This document shows positions 38,032 through 52,489 of a stretch of DNA of 64,000 nt, piece after piece; the stretch's first letter is position 1, and the number at the start of each line of letters is the position of its first letter. Below the pieces are notes generated by a model. That model saw only the letters and a program-made list of their open reading frames with translations, had not been told where the DNA came from and made no database searches. Origin of the DNA: Lingula anatina (lineage: Eukaryota > Brachiopoda > Lingulata > Lingulida > Lingulidae); NCBI RefSeq assembly GCF_001039355.2, contig NW_019775382.1, positions 215,814 through 279,813 on the forward strand, read 5' to 3'. Made by a program: the position numbers and the translations under genes.

Positions 38032-41000
38032 TCTTTACCCTAGGATCGGAGGTTTGAATGCACAGTATATACTTGTATTCTGCCTTGAAAACATCACCTA
38101 CCCTTCGTAGATTAAATCTACCTGCTTTGTTTTACCTTTACCTGCTTTGTGTTGATGTTATACCAGTACTTTCCTCTGGTGTCAGCCAGTTGCTGTGTTA
38201 CGACAATAAGTTTCCAGACCATTGGTCTCTACATTTGTATAAACATAAAACTAAGGTTACTGTTACCTGCCCATGTTTCTACGCAGTTATTACAGTACCC
38301 AATGGCATAGCTTTTTCAGCCTACTTCTGCCTATCCCAAGACTTACACCGATTCGACGGAGTTCCGACAGCACCATAAAGCCATATCCAAAGGATCTACA
38401 CAAGTCAATCTTTAAAACACTTTACATGATTATATACAACCCGTGTTCATAAAGATACGATCAACGTCCCTTAAGGGTTGGGTATTTCTATTACGTACAA
38501 ACTATCTGTAAGGCCTTGGACATTACATGGATGGGAGAAGCATGGAAACAAGTTCAGTGTAGTTAAAATTCTCTCTCAAAGTGACGGACGTGTTTTAGTG
38601 AAGGCCTCTCGACCATATCGACACCTAACGACAGGTACAGGTATGTGGCGTTCACCATGCATGAAACTTACCTCTTTACTTCGAAGCCTTCTCCTTTGTG
38701 TTTCAGCTCACCGGATCTTATCTCATTCTGATGAACTGTTACGCATGGAACGAATCGCTATATTAATATGTAATAAGGGTGGTGTACTATGTCCACTACC
38801 ACAGTGAAACTATTTACCTTCGCTTTGATTTGGTGCTGTAAAGACTGTAACAGACCACAGCCCTTGCATACCTGTGCCCGAAAAATAAAACAGCAATCAA
38901 CGCAATTGCGTTTTACTGACACAGCATAGGTTTCCAAGCAGAATTAAAAACTCTTTTTAGACGAATCGATAAAAAATGGAGGACTGCTAAATCTGAAATT
39001 TTTGCGGGTCACGGGGACAGAATACTGAGAAGTGGGTAATTAGACACCACAACCTAGGACTATAATTATATGACGACAACATGGTATAATTTAGAATATT
39101 ACCAGGTGATTTTAAAGGCTAGGGGAGTGATGACGGTAACGCATGCTTCTGCAAGGTGCGCATAGGTTAATTATGATGAAGGTAACCGTACTTCTAAAAG
39201 GTACGCATAGGTTGATTTCTAGTCAATGTTAAGAAGGGTTGTGTCGTTCCCAGTAGATATTTCCATGACAAAGTACAAAGCATCGTTCATGTACTCCCGA
39301 TTGAATTATCCGTCACTCTGGATAAGACGAGATGCTGGTTCATTACGTAGAATACACTAGAGCACCAATTCACTTAGGTGGTTTCCTTTCTATTATCAAT
39401 TGTACTTAGTACCCCACATGGCGTCCAATGTCTCTTAATGCTGCACTGGGCCTGGTATGAAGGCATAACAAGTGTGCGGAATAAGGAGCATTCGGGACGT
39501 GTTAGATAGGAAACGATAAGGTTCCCTGAACCATGTTACATCTACACACGTTGGTTGTAAAGGTTGGTAATCACCCCCCCCCCCCCCCCCCCCACTATCT
39601 GCAGACACCGTGTTTTGGTCTGCCGAGTTTAGCTTTACTATTTGTCAAAGAATAAGTTCCTTAACAAAGAGCACACCGAAAGATGCCGTTAAGTTTTGAA
39701 ATCAACGTCAATTACGTAACCGTCTAAAAACAAAACACACCAAAGAAGGACTTCCCTTCCCAGCATCTTGTTAATACGGCCTATGCTATTATGTACAAGT
39801 TCTGGTGCGTTTTACACCAAACCCAATGCCCAGTAGTTTCTAACAGTGAGATGAGACCAAGCCAGAGGGTTTTAATGTTCTTGCTTTTCACAGTCACCGA
39901 GGCGTATTGTGTTTTTTCTACCTCCCAAGTGTACAAAAAGACATCATTTGGGCCGCGTTGACAGTTATCTATTTCCTCACTTTAGATGATATTTCATACC
40001 AAAAAAATCAATTGTCGAGGTTTTAGAATTGGGGCTTCAATTGAAACACAGGTATATGTTACAACTTAATGGGCTTTAGTAGGTTTTTGAAATGTGTTTG
40101 TATTATACACACTTCACATAAAGTAGTCACACATTAAGCAGTGCTGTTTTTTTTTTTTTTTTTCAATTGCACAAAGGAAAATTATGTGCTACATATTGCC
40201 CAGAGAATGCAAGTTTTCCAAATCACTGAAAGCAAAAGGATAGACGTACGCATAAGATAAAATAGCTTAGTACACACTTGGCGTCAATGTGAACCCAACA
40301 ATTGACTGAATTGTGAGACGTGAGACTTGTACAGTGTTTTGGCATTTACAATGCTGCTATCATTTTATGCGGAGCTAATTCACGGGCCATCAGTTTAATG
40401 TTTGTGAATCGCTCTTGTATTTCTTTCCAGGAATCTTATGGAGCATCAATTACCCGGAATGATTTTGTGTACAATTTATCGCCCTTTCTTCATTAACATT
40501 AACTTGACCCAATATGCACGAGAAAATGCAAAGTACAAACAAAAACATAAGAAAAGCCTAGGACCAATCGTACGAGTTAAAATGCTGTGCATATTCAAAA
40601 CCCTAAGGAAAACCAAACCCATGAAGTTATTTCCACTGCAAACAGCGCCACAATATAAACAGGCAAAGGACCGCAAACTGCTGCTGTAATGCATTGCATA
40701 ATTTGGGCACACGCAACCTTTACTCTTGTGCTCTAATGTCCTCGCTTTTATAGCGGCACATATACACACCGAGTACAAAACATTCTCATCTCACGCAACG
40801 TTATATATAAATTTTCACTAATACGGTACATAGCACGGTTATCCAGGAATGTCATTGTCCCACGTAATTCTGTTATTTTCTAAGCAAATGCACTTATTTC
40901 CCGAACTTTATATTAGTAATATTGCCGTTCATTGTTTAGTACAAATGAAATAGGTGGTCTATCAGTTCGGATATAAAGTCTAGATATTTTCCCGAGCTCA

Positions 41001-44000
41001 AAATCTGTAACATCCGCTAATAACCGGTGTACTGGATTCTTCACTTCATCAACCTTTGTACAGAGAGGAAGTATGGCGTTAATGCAGCACACCGAACGGA
41101 AGTTATGTTAGTGATGCCCATCACGAAGTAACGTGCCTGATTTTATTATTCAACAGTACGTCAATTTCAACTTCAATCCATTCCCTTAAATATTCAACCC
41201 TTTGAACACCGCGTTGTAAACATTTTCATTACCATGACGTCAACCGGAAGTGGGCTTAGTTTTCTTAAGCCTCAAGCAAAATGAAAAATTAGCATCTTGA
41301 AAAATCCATCGCCGTGCAGAATTGGAAAATTACCTGACGCTAATATAAGGCTTGCGCTTTCAAGCAAGTTTACGTCAGTCATATATCTTGTTACGGGCGA
41401 CGTTAATTGCAGAATATCTAACGTGGAAATAACTTTCTCCTCTGACATAACATGGATGATGGCAGCAGGAATTGATCGCCTTTTTTAGTTTCGTGCAAAT
41501 ACAGGAGCTGCACATAGCTATCTCCAGTGTGATTGCAACAGTTGTGCTTTATATTACAACCGTACAATACGGCTCTCTTGAACGTTAACCGCAGACCAGG
41601 ACATAATGTTGGGCTCCATGACAACCATACACAACGTTAACTTGTGACCAAAACAAAATGTAAAGCACGTGACTGCATGACGTGTATTTGAAACGAGGCG
41701 TCTTTTCGCCAGAAGTTTTGCAACGTAAAGAGTTCTGTACGAGTGGAACTTGCATATCGGCACACATTCAATCAGTTGTGATTATCTAATAAAACAAATA
41801 ATAAGACCGCCAAACGACAGGGAAAACACGCAAACAAGTTGACAGGTTGATGTCCTTGAATTATTTACCAATTCAATTATGGACTAACAGCAGTATGTGA
41901 ACACGGTATTCTTATTATCAACAGTTTCGGAATGAGTAAAATGAGAATAATTCGATTTGTTAAGTTCTTGCTGATGAAACAAACTGGATGGCATTTACTG
42001 ACAAACTTCATGTCGCCACTGATCAAGGACATTCACAAGAGGTAGACACCAAAGTGGTCGCCTTTTCAGAGAACATATAACAACAACATTATGATGTACG
42101 TCGAAGGAAATGAAATCAAACAGCAAAGGTTCCCATGAGACGAGAGTCGCACTGAAGGTTGTATGTATTACCCTTTGCGTGTAAAATGGTAACATACTCA
42201 AAAGAACTTACAAGATAACAAATTGTTCAAAACATGACAATTGCCAGCATTGCAGTCAGCAGTGTATTGACCTGAGCCTGCGGGCCTCACTTAATTAAGT
42301 CATTTCCAGCGGAAATGATAAACAGAACAGTGCCATAGGTCTCTAATCCGCAACCGCTCTCGTGAAGAGATGTAAAGACTAAATATCCAATTTGCAAGAC
42401 TTTTAACATGCTTAACTTAAATAGATTTATACTGTTTACCTGCCAGAACTTTATGTCTTGAAGTCAGTTAAAAAAGGACTATTATATGGCGAAGTTGGCA
42501 CCATTCCAATAGACTGTATTTTTCTCTCTATTATGATAAACTTTGTCGGGTGTAGAGGCAACAATACCACTTGTATCCTCTTGTCTGTTGTGCTTCCCCG
42601 CTAGCTCTTAAACGTGATGGAAATTCTATATGTATATGTGTAATCAGGTTGTGGACAATTGGCTTAACCTATCGTGAACACTGAAGGAGATATGTCTTGT
42701 TAACAGCCTGTGGGGGGGTACCTTAGCTAAACACTTGTGAGCCAATAGCCACTGAAAACAAAGTTGGTCAAAAACATATTTGATATAGTACCTTGAATAC
42801 ATACTAAATTTACAGCTGTCTCTAACACATGCATTTCTCACATGACATACTTCTAGTGTTTGCAATATTGAAGGATATGCTTGGCAGTTAAGGTATCGAC
42901 TGCCAACATTTTGATTTAAATTTTGCTCTTTTTTCTGTTATTAAGACGCACTTGGTCACCTGCATACTGCGTGAAAACTGTCCCTGTTTCCTTGCTATGT
43001 AATATACTCCGATCACTTTAATGATGTCCCAATTGTCCGTTCACAAGGGATAATCTGGTATTCCGAATACCGAAAACGATATTTATGGCAACTTATTTAA
43101 GTTTTCATCTAGGACACGTTAATAGAGACCTTAAGTGGCATTAAATTTAATTACCTCCATTAGGAAAGGCTTCGAGGTAGAGACGCGACCCTCGGAGCAA
43201 AAGATCGAATGCTGCTACTGTATACAATTATGGATGGATGGTGCATTTTGGGCTCTTATAACTTAAAAAGCGTTTAGGGCATTTGCAGGTCGCTTTTTTG
43301 TCTTTTTTATTTCTTTAATATGTTCCCTTTCTGCTAACTTTCTGCACACACGTGAAGTGCACTACATATCTGGACAGACGGTAGCCATTTTGAAAGTATG
43401 TGTTTACTTAGAACCCTAGTATCAGCACTTATCTGCCATACTGTTTAATAACAATTAACTAGGGATGATGTTTCTGAGTCACGCAACAGTGTCTATTACC
43501 TTTCTCGATATGGTTGACATCAGGAAGTTAAAAAGCTAACATAGCGGATAATTTAAGCATGAATATACAGGGCATCAGATCAGTTGGTGCGTCAAAGTAT
43601 CACCGATCAATACTATATTTGTCAGGCCATCCCTTTGTTCTTTATACTACTCCGTATGGTACAAGTGCTCTTACTTTACTTGACGGTACAATAAAGTACA
43701 ATCAAATATATTGGTGGATCTTCACGTCAACATGGTACATAGAATTCAATAACAGACATATATAATCAACGTCACTGATAATATATGTAAAACCCCTCAA
43801 AACATCATCATAGCACCCACTACCATCTGGATACACACGTAGGAAGCATTCCGTATCAAAGACCCAGTATATACAATTTATTATTTATGGTGAACGGAAT
43901 AAACCATGCTGCTATTAGGAGAAAAATAACCCAGTGCTTTTCATCTCCCCGGACATTTAATGTACATAAAGGTTAATTTATTGACAGTCTCAACTTTGCA

Positions 44001-46782
44001 CAGATAAAATAATAGTGCTCGAAAGTTACTTATCCGCCATTTACATAATTCCAAAGGAAAGTGATCATGATGGCGACAAAAGTATTTTGTTTACCGATAT
44101 AAAATATATTTTAATTTGAGTTTAGTTTATTTTATTTTAGTTTGTTTGACTTTTTTGATAGGTCAAAGCAGTTAGTACTGTACATAATTGTCAAAATATC
44201 CAAACAGCAATGCTTCTTTTTCCAAACGGGACGAAGTTACAGCGAAGAACAATATAACAAGCCATTACATAATTGGCCCAAATGAACCAAGATCTCACAA
44301 TAGTCTTTGTAAATAAATCGACCAAAAACTTAATATACTATCATTTCAGGCCAATAAACTAGCGGTAATTCTATACTATTGGTGACTGAGTTGGACTGAA
44401 ATAAATCAGTTATTGCTGCTGTCCACATAATGAAGTCCCTTAATGTATCTCTCCGACAACAGACGGCTTTTTTCTGATTTGGTTGGTGACAGTAGTCTTA
44501 TTAGTTTTGTCTGGGTTTCCAATATCTAATAGAAAGCAAGACAACGGTTCCAAATAGCTATAACATATCTATTGGTTTGTTCCGCTACCCTGCAATTAAA
44601 CATCGTTACACGGCTAGGCACTGGCTCTTTTATAGTCATTAGCTCTTCATGAAGTTATGTCAATCGGTTGACAAAATAAAATTTGACACCAAAAGAGACA
44701 AAAAAATCCAACTTAAAGGGAGGGTGATGCACTTGGCGTACTGGTACTTCATGTGGCGGTGTTGGGGACTCATGTTTATAACAGTTTTGTACACGGAGTC
44801 ACCGTTACACATAGAACATGAAACATTATATGTCGCTTCAATGCACATCCATTAACATGCTCCATTAACATCAGGAAGTTGTTTCACCGTGTACCCCACT
44901 GTGTTAACTTTGAACTGTTCCAAAAAAACACCAAACAATACACATACCTTTCCTGGGATCCTTTGTGCGCATGCATTGTTGGTAATAGAAATCCTGCAAA
45001 TGCCTGAAAATACATGTGAGCGTCACCTACTTTCTTCGGAGAATCACCAATTGAATACAGAGGGCATCAGTTCAGAACTGCGTTTATGTGTTAACTCTAC
45101 CTTTAGAAAAAACACTCCAATCTCTCCGGTAATTAGTTTATGGTCAGTCTTTCAATCTGTAAATCTTTCACTGATTCTCTTTAATAAACACTTTATGTCC
45201 CGTGCTAGAATACCACAGGCGCATTATTGGCTCATTATTAGGGTTATGTAACTAGGGTTCTTTTGGTATTTTGTGATCGATCATAATCAACGGCCTTTAG
45301 GATTCATTTCATTTCAACCAATACAGTTCTTGAGGTCGAGCGATATTTATTCCTCGGTGGGTGCTATGGCATCTTGAAGGCAAATCGTCAGCAATCCCTA
45401 TCTGTTTTCTAGTTTGATTTTCAGTAATTGGATTGTTATAAACCAAAGCTCAATTGTGGCATGCAATGATTGTTACAGACCCGTGCCCACCGTGAGTGGT
45501 ATAGATGTATGTTAAGAACTCCATGCACTCTTCACATACCTCGGCTGTGAAAAGTCGTTTTTACTTATCCTTTTCTTTGAAATACTTATCTTCATGTTAT
45601 TACAAAAATGATGAATAAACACTATTATAGCACAAAGTCCATTTTTTGTTTGCTTCTTTAACCAACAAACCCGCTAAGCCACCGAGTGTGCAAGCTTTAT
45701 TCGCCAATTTCCGTAACTAATTAGTAAAGTGTAATCATGAAAAATGGCACGATTGACAATTACGGTGCGAACCACAATCTCATGCCGGCATTTGATCTCA
45801 TACTGTTTAGTTTATGAGATATGAGCCCCTAATTAGGTTGTTTCCATCAAACAAATGATGTGGTGCTAGATAGTCCATTAGGTCTGGCCGGAAAATAAGC
45901 TTAGAAATGAACATGCTATTCCATTTTTGGTGTAAAATATTGGGAGTATTATAATTCCTAAATGGGTCCGTTGACTTCATTTTCGTGGTCATTATGCCAT
46001 GATTTGAGCACTAAGACCGGGACTTTTTTTATCAATGTGGTGAGTTGACCAGCTAAAAGAAGCAGTCAAATTGACTCCTCCTCGTCTGTAATCTTGGCTG
46101 TTAGTATTATAAGGAAAGCTAAGAGAGCGCTTGGGAGTACTGATCAGCAGATCATTGGTCAAATCAACCTTCCTATTGGTTAAAAAGTACAAGGACAAAG
46201 AGTTATGATTTTTGCTGACTACTAACGAAAAATTGACCTATTTCCCGTGCTTACCGGACTTCAACATTTCATATGTTAGATTTTATTGAACAAAATGCAT
46301 TAACATGTATTGCACTCACAATTATGGAAATGGTTAGAAACTATATCGAAGGATCGAGGGATATCTTATAGATTAGGAGCTAAAGCTGCTATCCCAAGGG
46401 CGCGCGTTCAACTCTGAACATTTCAGCCCGAGGAGTTTTTTGTAATGACATTAGTGGATTCTACTTGAAAGTGTATGTCGTCAATGGTGTAAGGGGAATA
46501 TATGAACCCCAGGATACCTGTATATTCAAAGTGCATGGCCAACAAAAGTGAATGGCGTCTGTTGATCGGCATTTTCCAACCATATTTTTTTAAGTCATTG
46601 GGTATATCATAGACTAGACAGATTAAAGCAGCTAACATTTAGGGAATTTGGGGAGTGAATCAGGGCTGCACAATAGCCAGTATTTATTGGTAGAGGGGTA
46701 GGGGGTAAGGGCTTTGGGGTGGATGATTCAGTTTGATTGGCGATGTCACGGTAACCCCACCCCAACCCTACTTCTATTATCT

Positions 46783-47100
46783 TCAGGCCTACCCAACTAC
46801 CAGACGCGGCACCTATGGATCCTGAATTAACCGGTATATCAGACCACACTACCCGTTTTCAAGGTGTGTGTCAGATCGCATTACGGAGTATCATACCCCA
46901 TCACAAATTTTGTAGGCCTACCTGTCATCCGGGTATCGCTTAGGATCATCGCTATCACATCGCGCGCCAGGCAAAATGGGTGAAGTGGCTGATGCTCCGT
47001 AATGCGATCTGACGCACACCTTGAAAACTGGTAGTGTGGTCTGATATACCGGTTAATTCAGGATCCGTAGGTGCCGCGTCTGGTAGTTGGGTAGGCCTGA
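46783..47100. mobile_element. Fold-back element with 111-bp inverted arms
   Basis: The left arm 46783-46893 (starting TCAGGCCTACCCAACTACC) and the right arm 46990-47100 are reverse complements over 111 bp with about four mismatches, enclosing a 96-bp spacer. Because the arms mirror each other, the same 22-residue start (MWSDIPVNSGS…) appears in open frames on opposite strands; this is a by-product of the palindrome. It is probably a non-autonomous fold-back transposon. Target duplications are not clear. Confidence 0.75.
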
Positions 47101-49884
47101 TCTTTTATCGAACAGTTTCGGTGGCTGAAAAATCTGGCGTCAGAGTCCATTGCTTTCGTAAAATGCGTCTTCATGTTTTCCTTTGGTTGTTTAACATGTG
47201 TTGCGGTTGTCTTACATCCTTGACACATACCAGGTTAATGAACTCCACGCTAGCTACATATAGAAATGGAAAGTGAATGAACTCCACTCTAGCAATATGT
47301 AGAAACTGAAAGTTCAACACCAGGGCGGGTGGTTTCCTCCTTCATACACAAACACATTCTACCTAAGTTTAATAAATTGGCATACAGTTACTATGCTTAT
47401 TAAAACGTTTTTTATCGATAAATAACATTACAAACATTATGTTTACTGCATACACACCTAGGACGTCATTTTGTAGCAACATATATCTACTAAAATGACA
47501 CATAAACGTTTGATGTAATACTTTTTACATTTTTATGGAGTAATTGTTTAACTTTTAAAGCCATGAGTTATAGATGAAAGGCTGGTGTCTCAGCTTAAAG
47601 ACATATTATATCACTTCTGTCCTCTCAATACCTGTAAATACACTGTTTCACCATATATTACTATAACGTACCGGAAGTCAGTCACGTGACTTCCATCCTC
47701 CGCAGATTTCTGCGCACTGCCTGACACCGTTTGTTCTTCTTTGACGCCATTTGAATAAAATATTTCTTCTGGTTTATGGTTTCATAAGTTTTCAACATCA
47801 AAGCATCTTTACACGTAAAGGCCAATTAAAAGAAACTATTTATAATAAGGCATGACATTTTTACTTCGCTGTTCAGCACGTATAAATTTAACCACAAACA
47901 GACCAGTAGCAAAGTGTTAAATTTGATGCTGACGCACTTCAGTTGAACACTATGCGGACGAAAACATCCGGGTTACGCAGGTTTATACCAGACTGGTTGA
48001 ACATTGGGTGGCTTCATTATCAAAGTGGATTGCACTTTGAACCGATCTTGGGAGTAAAAGGGAGCCATACATACCACACTGTGCCACCATGTGGTGAAAA
48101 CAGCGGCAAATCACGCTGAAACCAATGGGGTGCCCTTCATATGCAGGTCAAAAACGGATTTCTTTTGCTCAGTGTTTCAAAGCTGAAGTTCTGTTTTTGT
48201 TTGACGAAATCAATATAATAAGATGGGGGCCAGAACCTGCTTAAATGAAATACCACGATTCCATAGTTGGAAGGCCTTCTATTAGCATACAAATTAAAAA
48301 GCGCGCATTAACGATAGAGAAATATGCATACATATTAAATCACCTGTGTTTATTCACAAATAAAACAGTTAACTTAGATTACTAGATAGTTGAAATTTAT
48401 AAATAAAGGAAACCATATATTACACTGAATGTTTAGAAACGAGCGTCATTGTATTGACCAGTGTGGTGATTCTCTCTACAAAGGTGACAAGATATTATCT
48501 ATACGGAGGCTGTGCTTACCATTCACTTATTGGCTTCCATGTATCATTAGTCTCATTTCCAAAGGCAACAGTGGCGTAAGTTTTTTATCTCCCTGATGAT
48601 CACACCGATCCCCTGTCAGGTAGAGTAATGAACAGCGTCCGTTGACGTTCACCGCTTAAAACGGCAATGCACTTTTTCAAAAGTTCATTTTACAATAATA
48701 CCTATTAAATAATGGCGCACTTAATGTGGCTAAAACAATACCCACAATAAGCGTTCCAATTAATTATACATTACTGCAACATTATTTAATTATTCAACGC
48801 CATCTGTACATCTGTTTCTCTGTATTCGTGGTATATTTACATAATGGCAAGGGTTGGTACTCTAAACGACCTTGGTTTGCTTTGTAGTCAGAGTTATATT
48901 TATAAAAGTTATCTGTACACTCTGACTTTGAACTAAAATTCCTCATTGTTCAACAATTTGATTTAACTTGTCTAGGATAATAGCGTCACGTAATGAAATG
49001 GCAGCGACAACGTATCTTCTCAAAAAAATGGGATCAAAGTTTTGCCACAAATCGTGGCAAGAATCTGTTGTCATTGTACAGTAATGTCGCCCCTCCGACA
49101 GTCAACAAAGCTGTGCCGTATTCTACTTAATTAACGAACTTCTGGAGGTGAAACTACAACATAAGTTTACATATCACTATTCCAAACGTCATATAAATGT
49201 CAATCACTTGATATAATTGATCTATTTTCGATGATGCTGATGAATTCGTGATTTGTTTTCCCTGGAGTTCAAACCTCACATTACGCGCACTGACGTTTTT
49301 AAGTAGCCATTATCTTTTGCTCCCTTATACCAAACCCGCCTACATTTCTCTATCTGATTACATACATTAATAAGCATGGACCTGCCAGTTTGTCAGTAAT
49401 GGTTCAACTAGACTGTAATAAGTATTGATAACCATGAGAAGACAACCGCCTGTTTATGACTACGAGGACTGCAGATGCAATTGGTGTGAAGACCTCTGTA
49501 GCTGACAGTATCCAGGAGAACATCACCTCCAGAAAATTAGAATTTAATAAACAAAAATAAAATAGCGAGTTGCTGTTTTTTAGTAAATATTGAAACCCTG
49601 CGAGTGAATTGCCATTACATTGAATCAGACACAACCCGTTTACGTTAACGCAAATATCTCAATAGCCACTACAGAAAGTACGCGCTTGGGTGCGACGTAC
49701 CCTTTATTCTGGTTCATTGCAGATATCGAATTTTTGGTTGACGAATCCTTTGAATCGGAGGGCAATCTTAATTAAACCATCGGACAAAACGAGAGTGAAG
49801 CCATTTGGAATGTACAGACATGTTGGAATGTACAGACATGTGACTAGTGCATTTGTCGTTGACATTTTATGAGCACTGTAAAAC

Positions 49885-50138
49885 TGGGTTCCTATACCTT
49901 GATCGATCTAACAGGATCGATCCATCTCCAAGGTGTCTCTTGCTAAATTACTTTCAGCTCAAGCTGCTTAAATGTGTGGTATGCCTACTGAAGCTGTTAA
50001 ACGATACTTAATTACACTTTAGCAGCTTCAGTAGGCGTGGCAGACATCTACGCCGCTTAGGTTGATAGCAATTTAGCAAAAATCCTCTTGGAGATAGACC
50101 GATCCACAGTTAGTACGACAGGGTCTGGGAATGCTCCC
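49885..50138. mobile_element. Fold-back (MITE-like) element, about 250 bp
   Basis: Nested inverted repeats: 49917-49949 (ATCGATCCATCTCCAAGG…) pairs with 50070-50103. The inner CTACTGAAGCTGTTAAACGA pairs with the stretch TTTAGCAGCTTCAGTAG. Outside these, diverged arms continue to about 49885 and 50138. No coding frame. The boundaries are estimates. Confidence 0.55.
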
Positions 50139-52363
50139 TAAAGCAGAATCTACCTACTGTCTGTCCACTGGGTGCGCTGGTAATCTGTCATAAAACCACT
50201 GTATGGCACCCTGTGTAACGTCAATTAATCAACGGGAATCATTCCTCGCCATGCAGATATACCCTTTGTATATGTATTTGTCAGTGGGGGCGATTTCACA
50301 CCTACATGAAGGTGCTGAGAGAGCACATCCCTGTCTATGTTACGTAAGACAAGTCAAGCATGGCCTTTGACTTACTCCGGATTCCCAGCTGGGTGATAAC
50401 ACAGATCATGGCAATTAGCCACCACTGATCAGAGGTGATCAGAGGTGTAGGTGCGGGTTAGTGTCATTACAGTCAAATTCGATGGCTTTTTCCAGAAAGA
50501 CTCATACTTTGGTTCTGTATACTGATATCACAGGAAAGTATCTACCTGGATTCGTCCCCCTAGACCATTACTGCCTTATCTGCGTGAGCGAAGTGCCAGT
50601 TGGAACAGTGTTTAGATGGACTGCCAAAAAGTCTTATCTTCATTCTCCGATGAGACTTGTCTACAGAGGTTATCATTGCTGCATTACATTAAGATGCCCT
50701 ACTTGTCGGAGGCCAAGCATAACAAGACCAGCTAAATGTGAATGATTTCTGACGTATTAACTATACATCATAGCAGAGTTGAGTAGACAGCTCAAAAAGA
50801 AAACTTTTCCCGGCTGATTTCTCTCTTTTAGACAAAATGGGTGTTGAGTCTTGTCTTGAACCCTGGTTCTGAGAAGGTCATGGAGGGATTGCATTAGTTT
50901 CAATGAGAAAAGACAATGTCCGGGACAATTATGAAAAATTGGGCCGACGTGGACATGAGTTATAACATTCTTGATGTTCTTCCCAACATTATAGCATTCT
51001 TTTTGTTCTTATCAACAGATATAACATCATCAAAAACATTAGAAGCTATAAAATATAATACATTAAATATCTCTTTAAATAATGCATTAAGGGACTCGCT
51101 GTAGTAAATGTATAAAAAGCATGGTCTCGATATATTGTTTATTAAGCTTGTTATCACCACAGGCGTAATCAGCTCGCAATACGCAATGCTAGCAAGAATC
51201 ATACATTATTTATGCTCTGCCAAGTACTGGATTGCAGCCAACATGGCAAGAACGAACTATCCAGAGCTCAAAGGAACACTTGAACCAAGCGTCGGTCAAG
51301 CGTGGATTCCCAGCAACCCATATAAACCACTTCTATTTGTTTCGTTTGCGACTCAAATACAGTCGACATTCTAATGAATAAACGAAATTAATCACTCGAT
51401 CAGCCATAAAAGAGCTTTAAACTGCATTTTTTTCAAATTTCTGGTCGCAACATTCAAGTATCATTTTACGGTAATATGAAACGATGTCTTTTAGTATTTG
51501 TCTAAGTTGTGCTAGCTGAAACTATGTGGTGGCAACTGGTCGCCTTTTCTGGTGAAAAATTGTCCACAAATGCATCTTTAAGATCATGAATATTGAACCA
51601 ATACATTTTTGCCAGCATTTCTCCACAATGATATTTGATGTCGGTATAATTGCATCTCCAAACAACACATAGCTAGTGAAAACTTGCTCTTCCCTTATTT
51701 TACAGCTATGTGCTCTACAATCATACGTATATTTCACGGGCGATCCTGCCCCCGCCCCCCCCCCCCTTTACATTTTGTTCTATGTACCAAGGCGTTCTAT
51801 CATTTAGGTAATATAAGGGTTCTTCGTTCCATGAGGTAATGGTATTTTGTGATCCCCACGTAACACATTCAATGAATTGATTAGCATTTGGCTGAATAAT
51901 TGTTCCTACTGTGGCCCGTTGAAACAGTGAAGTGTATGAAATTACAGGTATGCTCTAAACGTTTTAATTATATAATCGTTAATTTATAAGTATATTTAAT
52001 ATATTAGTTTGATTTGTGTCTTACTAGGTTAGAAAGTACGCTTGCACTGTTCAACATGAAATAATTCAAAACATAATCATTTTCAGACATCAAAGTACTC
52101 TGGGCAGTCCTCTCTGTAATGTAGATTTTACCTGGAACGTACTCTCTCAGCTTACCGTAGGGGGCATTACAAACCGTTTGGTGGTCAGTGAAATTACTCT
52201 GTTGTCCCACTCAAGGAAAGTCGAACATTGATTTTCCTCTCATGGTAAAGAATAGTTTTCTGAGAGTGCCTATTTTAAAACACACAACTGAAAATACCTT
52301 AAAAGGACGTGCACAATACTTACTATAAACACATGCAAGTAATTTCAATAAAGTACACGTTAC

Positions 52364-52489
52364 CTGGTCGTATCCACTTCACTAAAAAGTCAGGTCTATA
52401 AAGGGTTCTAACATCCAAACAGCCATCAGCACTCCTGCCGTCCACTGCCACTGGCGGTCCTGCTCCTGAGCATGGTTCTGAGGGAAATT
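52364..52489 (-). other. Exon-like segment, possibly from an F5/8-type (fucolectin-like) domain
   Basis: On the minus strand a 126-nt open segment lies between a good acceptor (CATTCCAG/AATTTCCC) and a good donor (CCAG/GTAACG). It reads SGAGPPVAVDGRSADG, then CLDVRTLYRPDFLVKW. The AVDG word recalls fucolectin-type discoidin domains. About 150 bp further on (near 52150-52200), SNFTDHQTVCNAPYG, ending at a possible donor, recalls a later part of that domain; a diverged DNA match to this segment lies near 53570-53625. The pieces do not join into a full domain, so this may be a gene fragment or chance. Confidence 0.2.

Larger units (their letters stand above)
33752..46782. other. Intergenic region, no gene recognised
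   Basis: Open frames here (for example at 36243-36488, 38058-38378 and 38478-38807 on plus) are at most about 110 codons, lack recognisable motifs and have no consistent splice partners; none is called. It holds the MITE-like element at 35063-35443, a (TTA)n run at about 37538-37577, a tandem duplication at 37917-38031, a poly-C run near 39573-39594 and a short duplicated block near 39120-39215. Confidence 0.55.

Noticed and set aside
46607-47276. Two frames on opposite strands starting with the same 11 residues
   Set aside because: Identity comes from the 111-bp inverted arms, not from two related genes.
49438-49509. Short plus-strand frame with clustered cysteines (CRCNWCEDLC)
   Set aside because: Only 23 codons, with no signal peptide, splice partner or second copy; probably chance.
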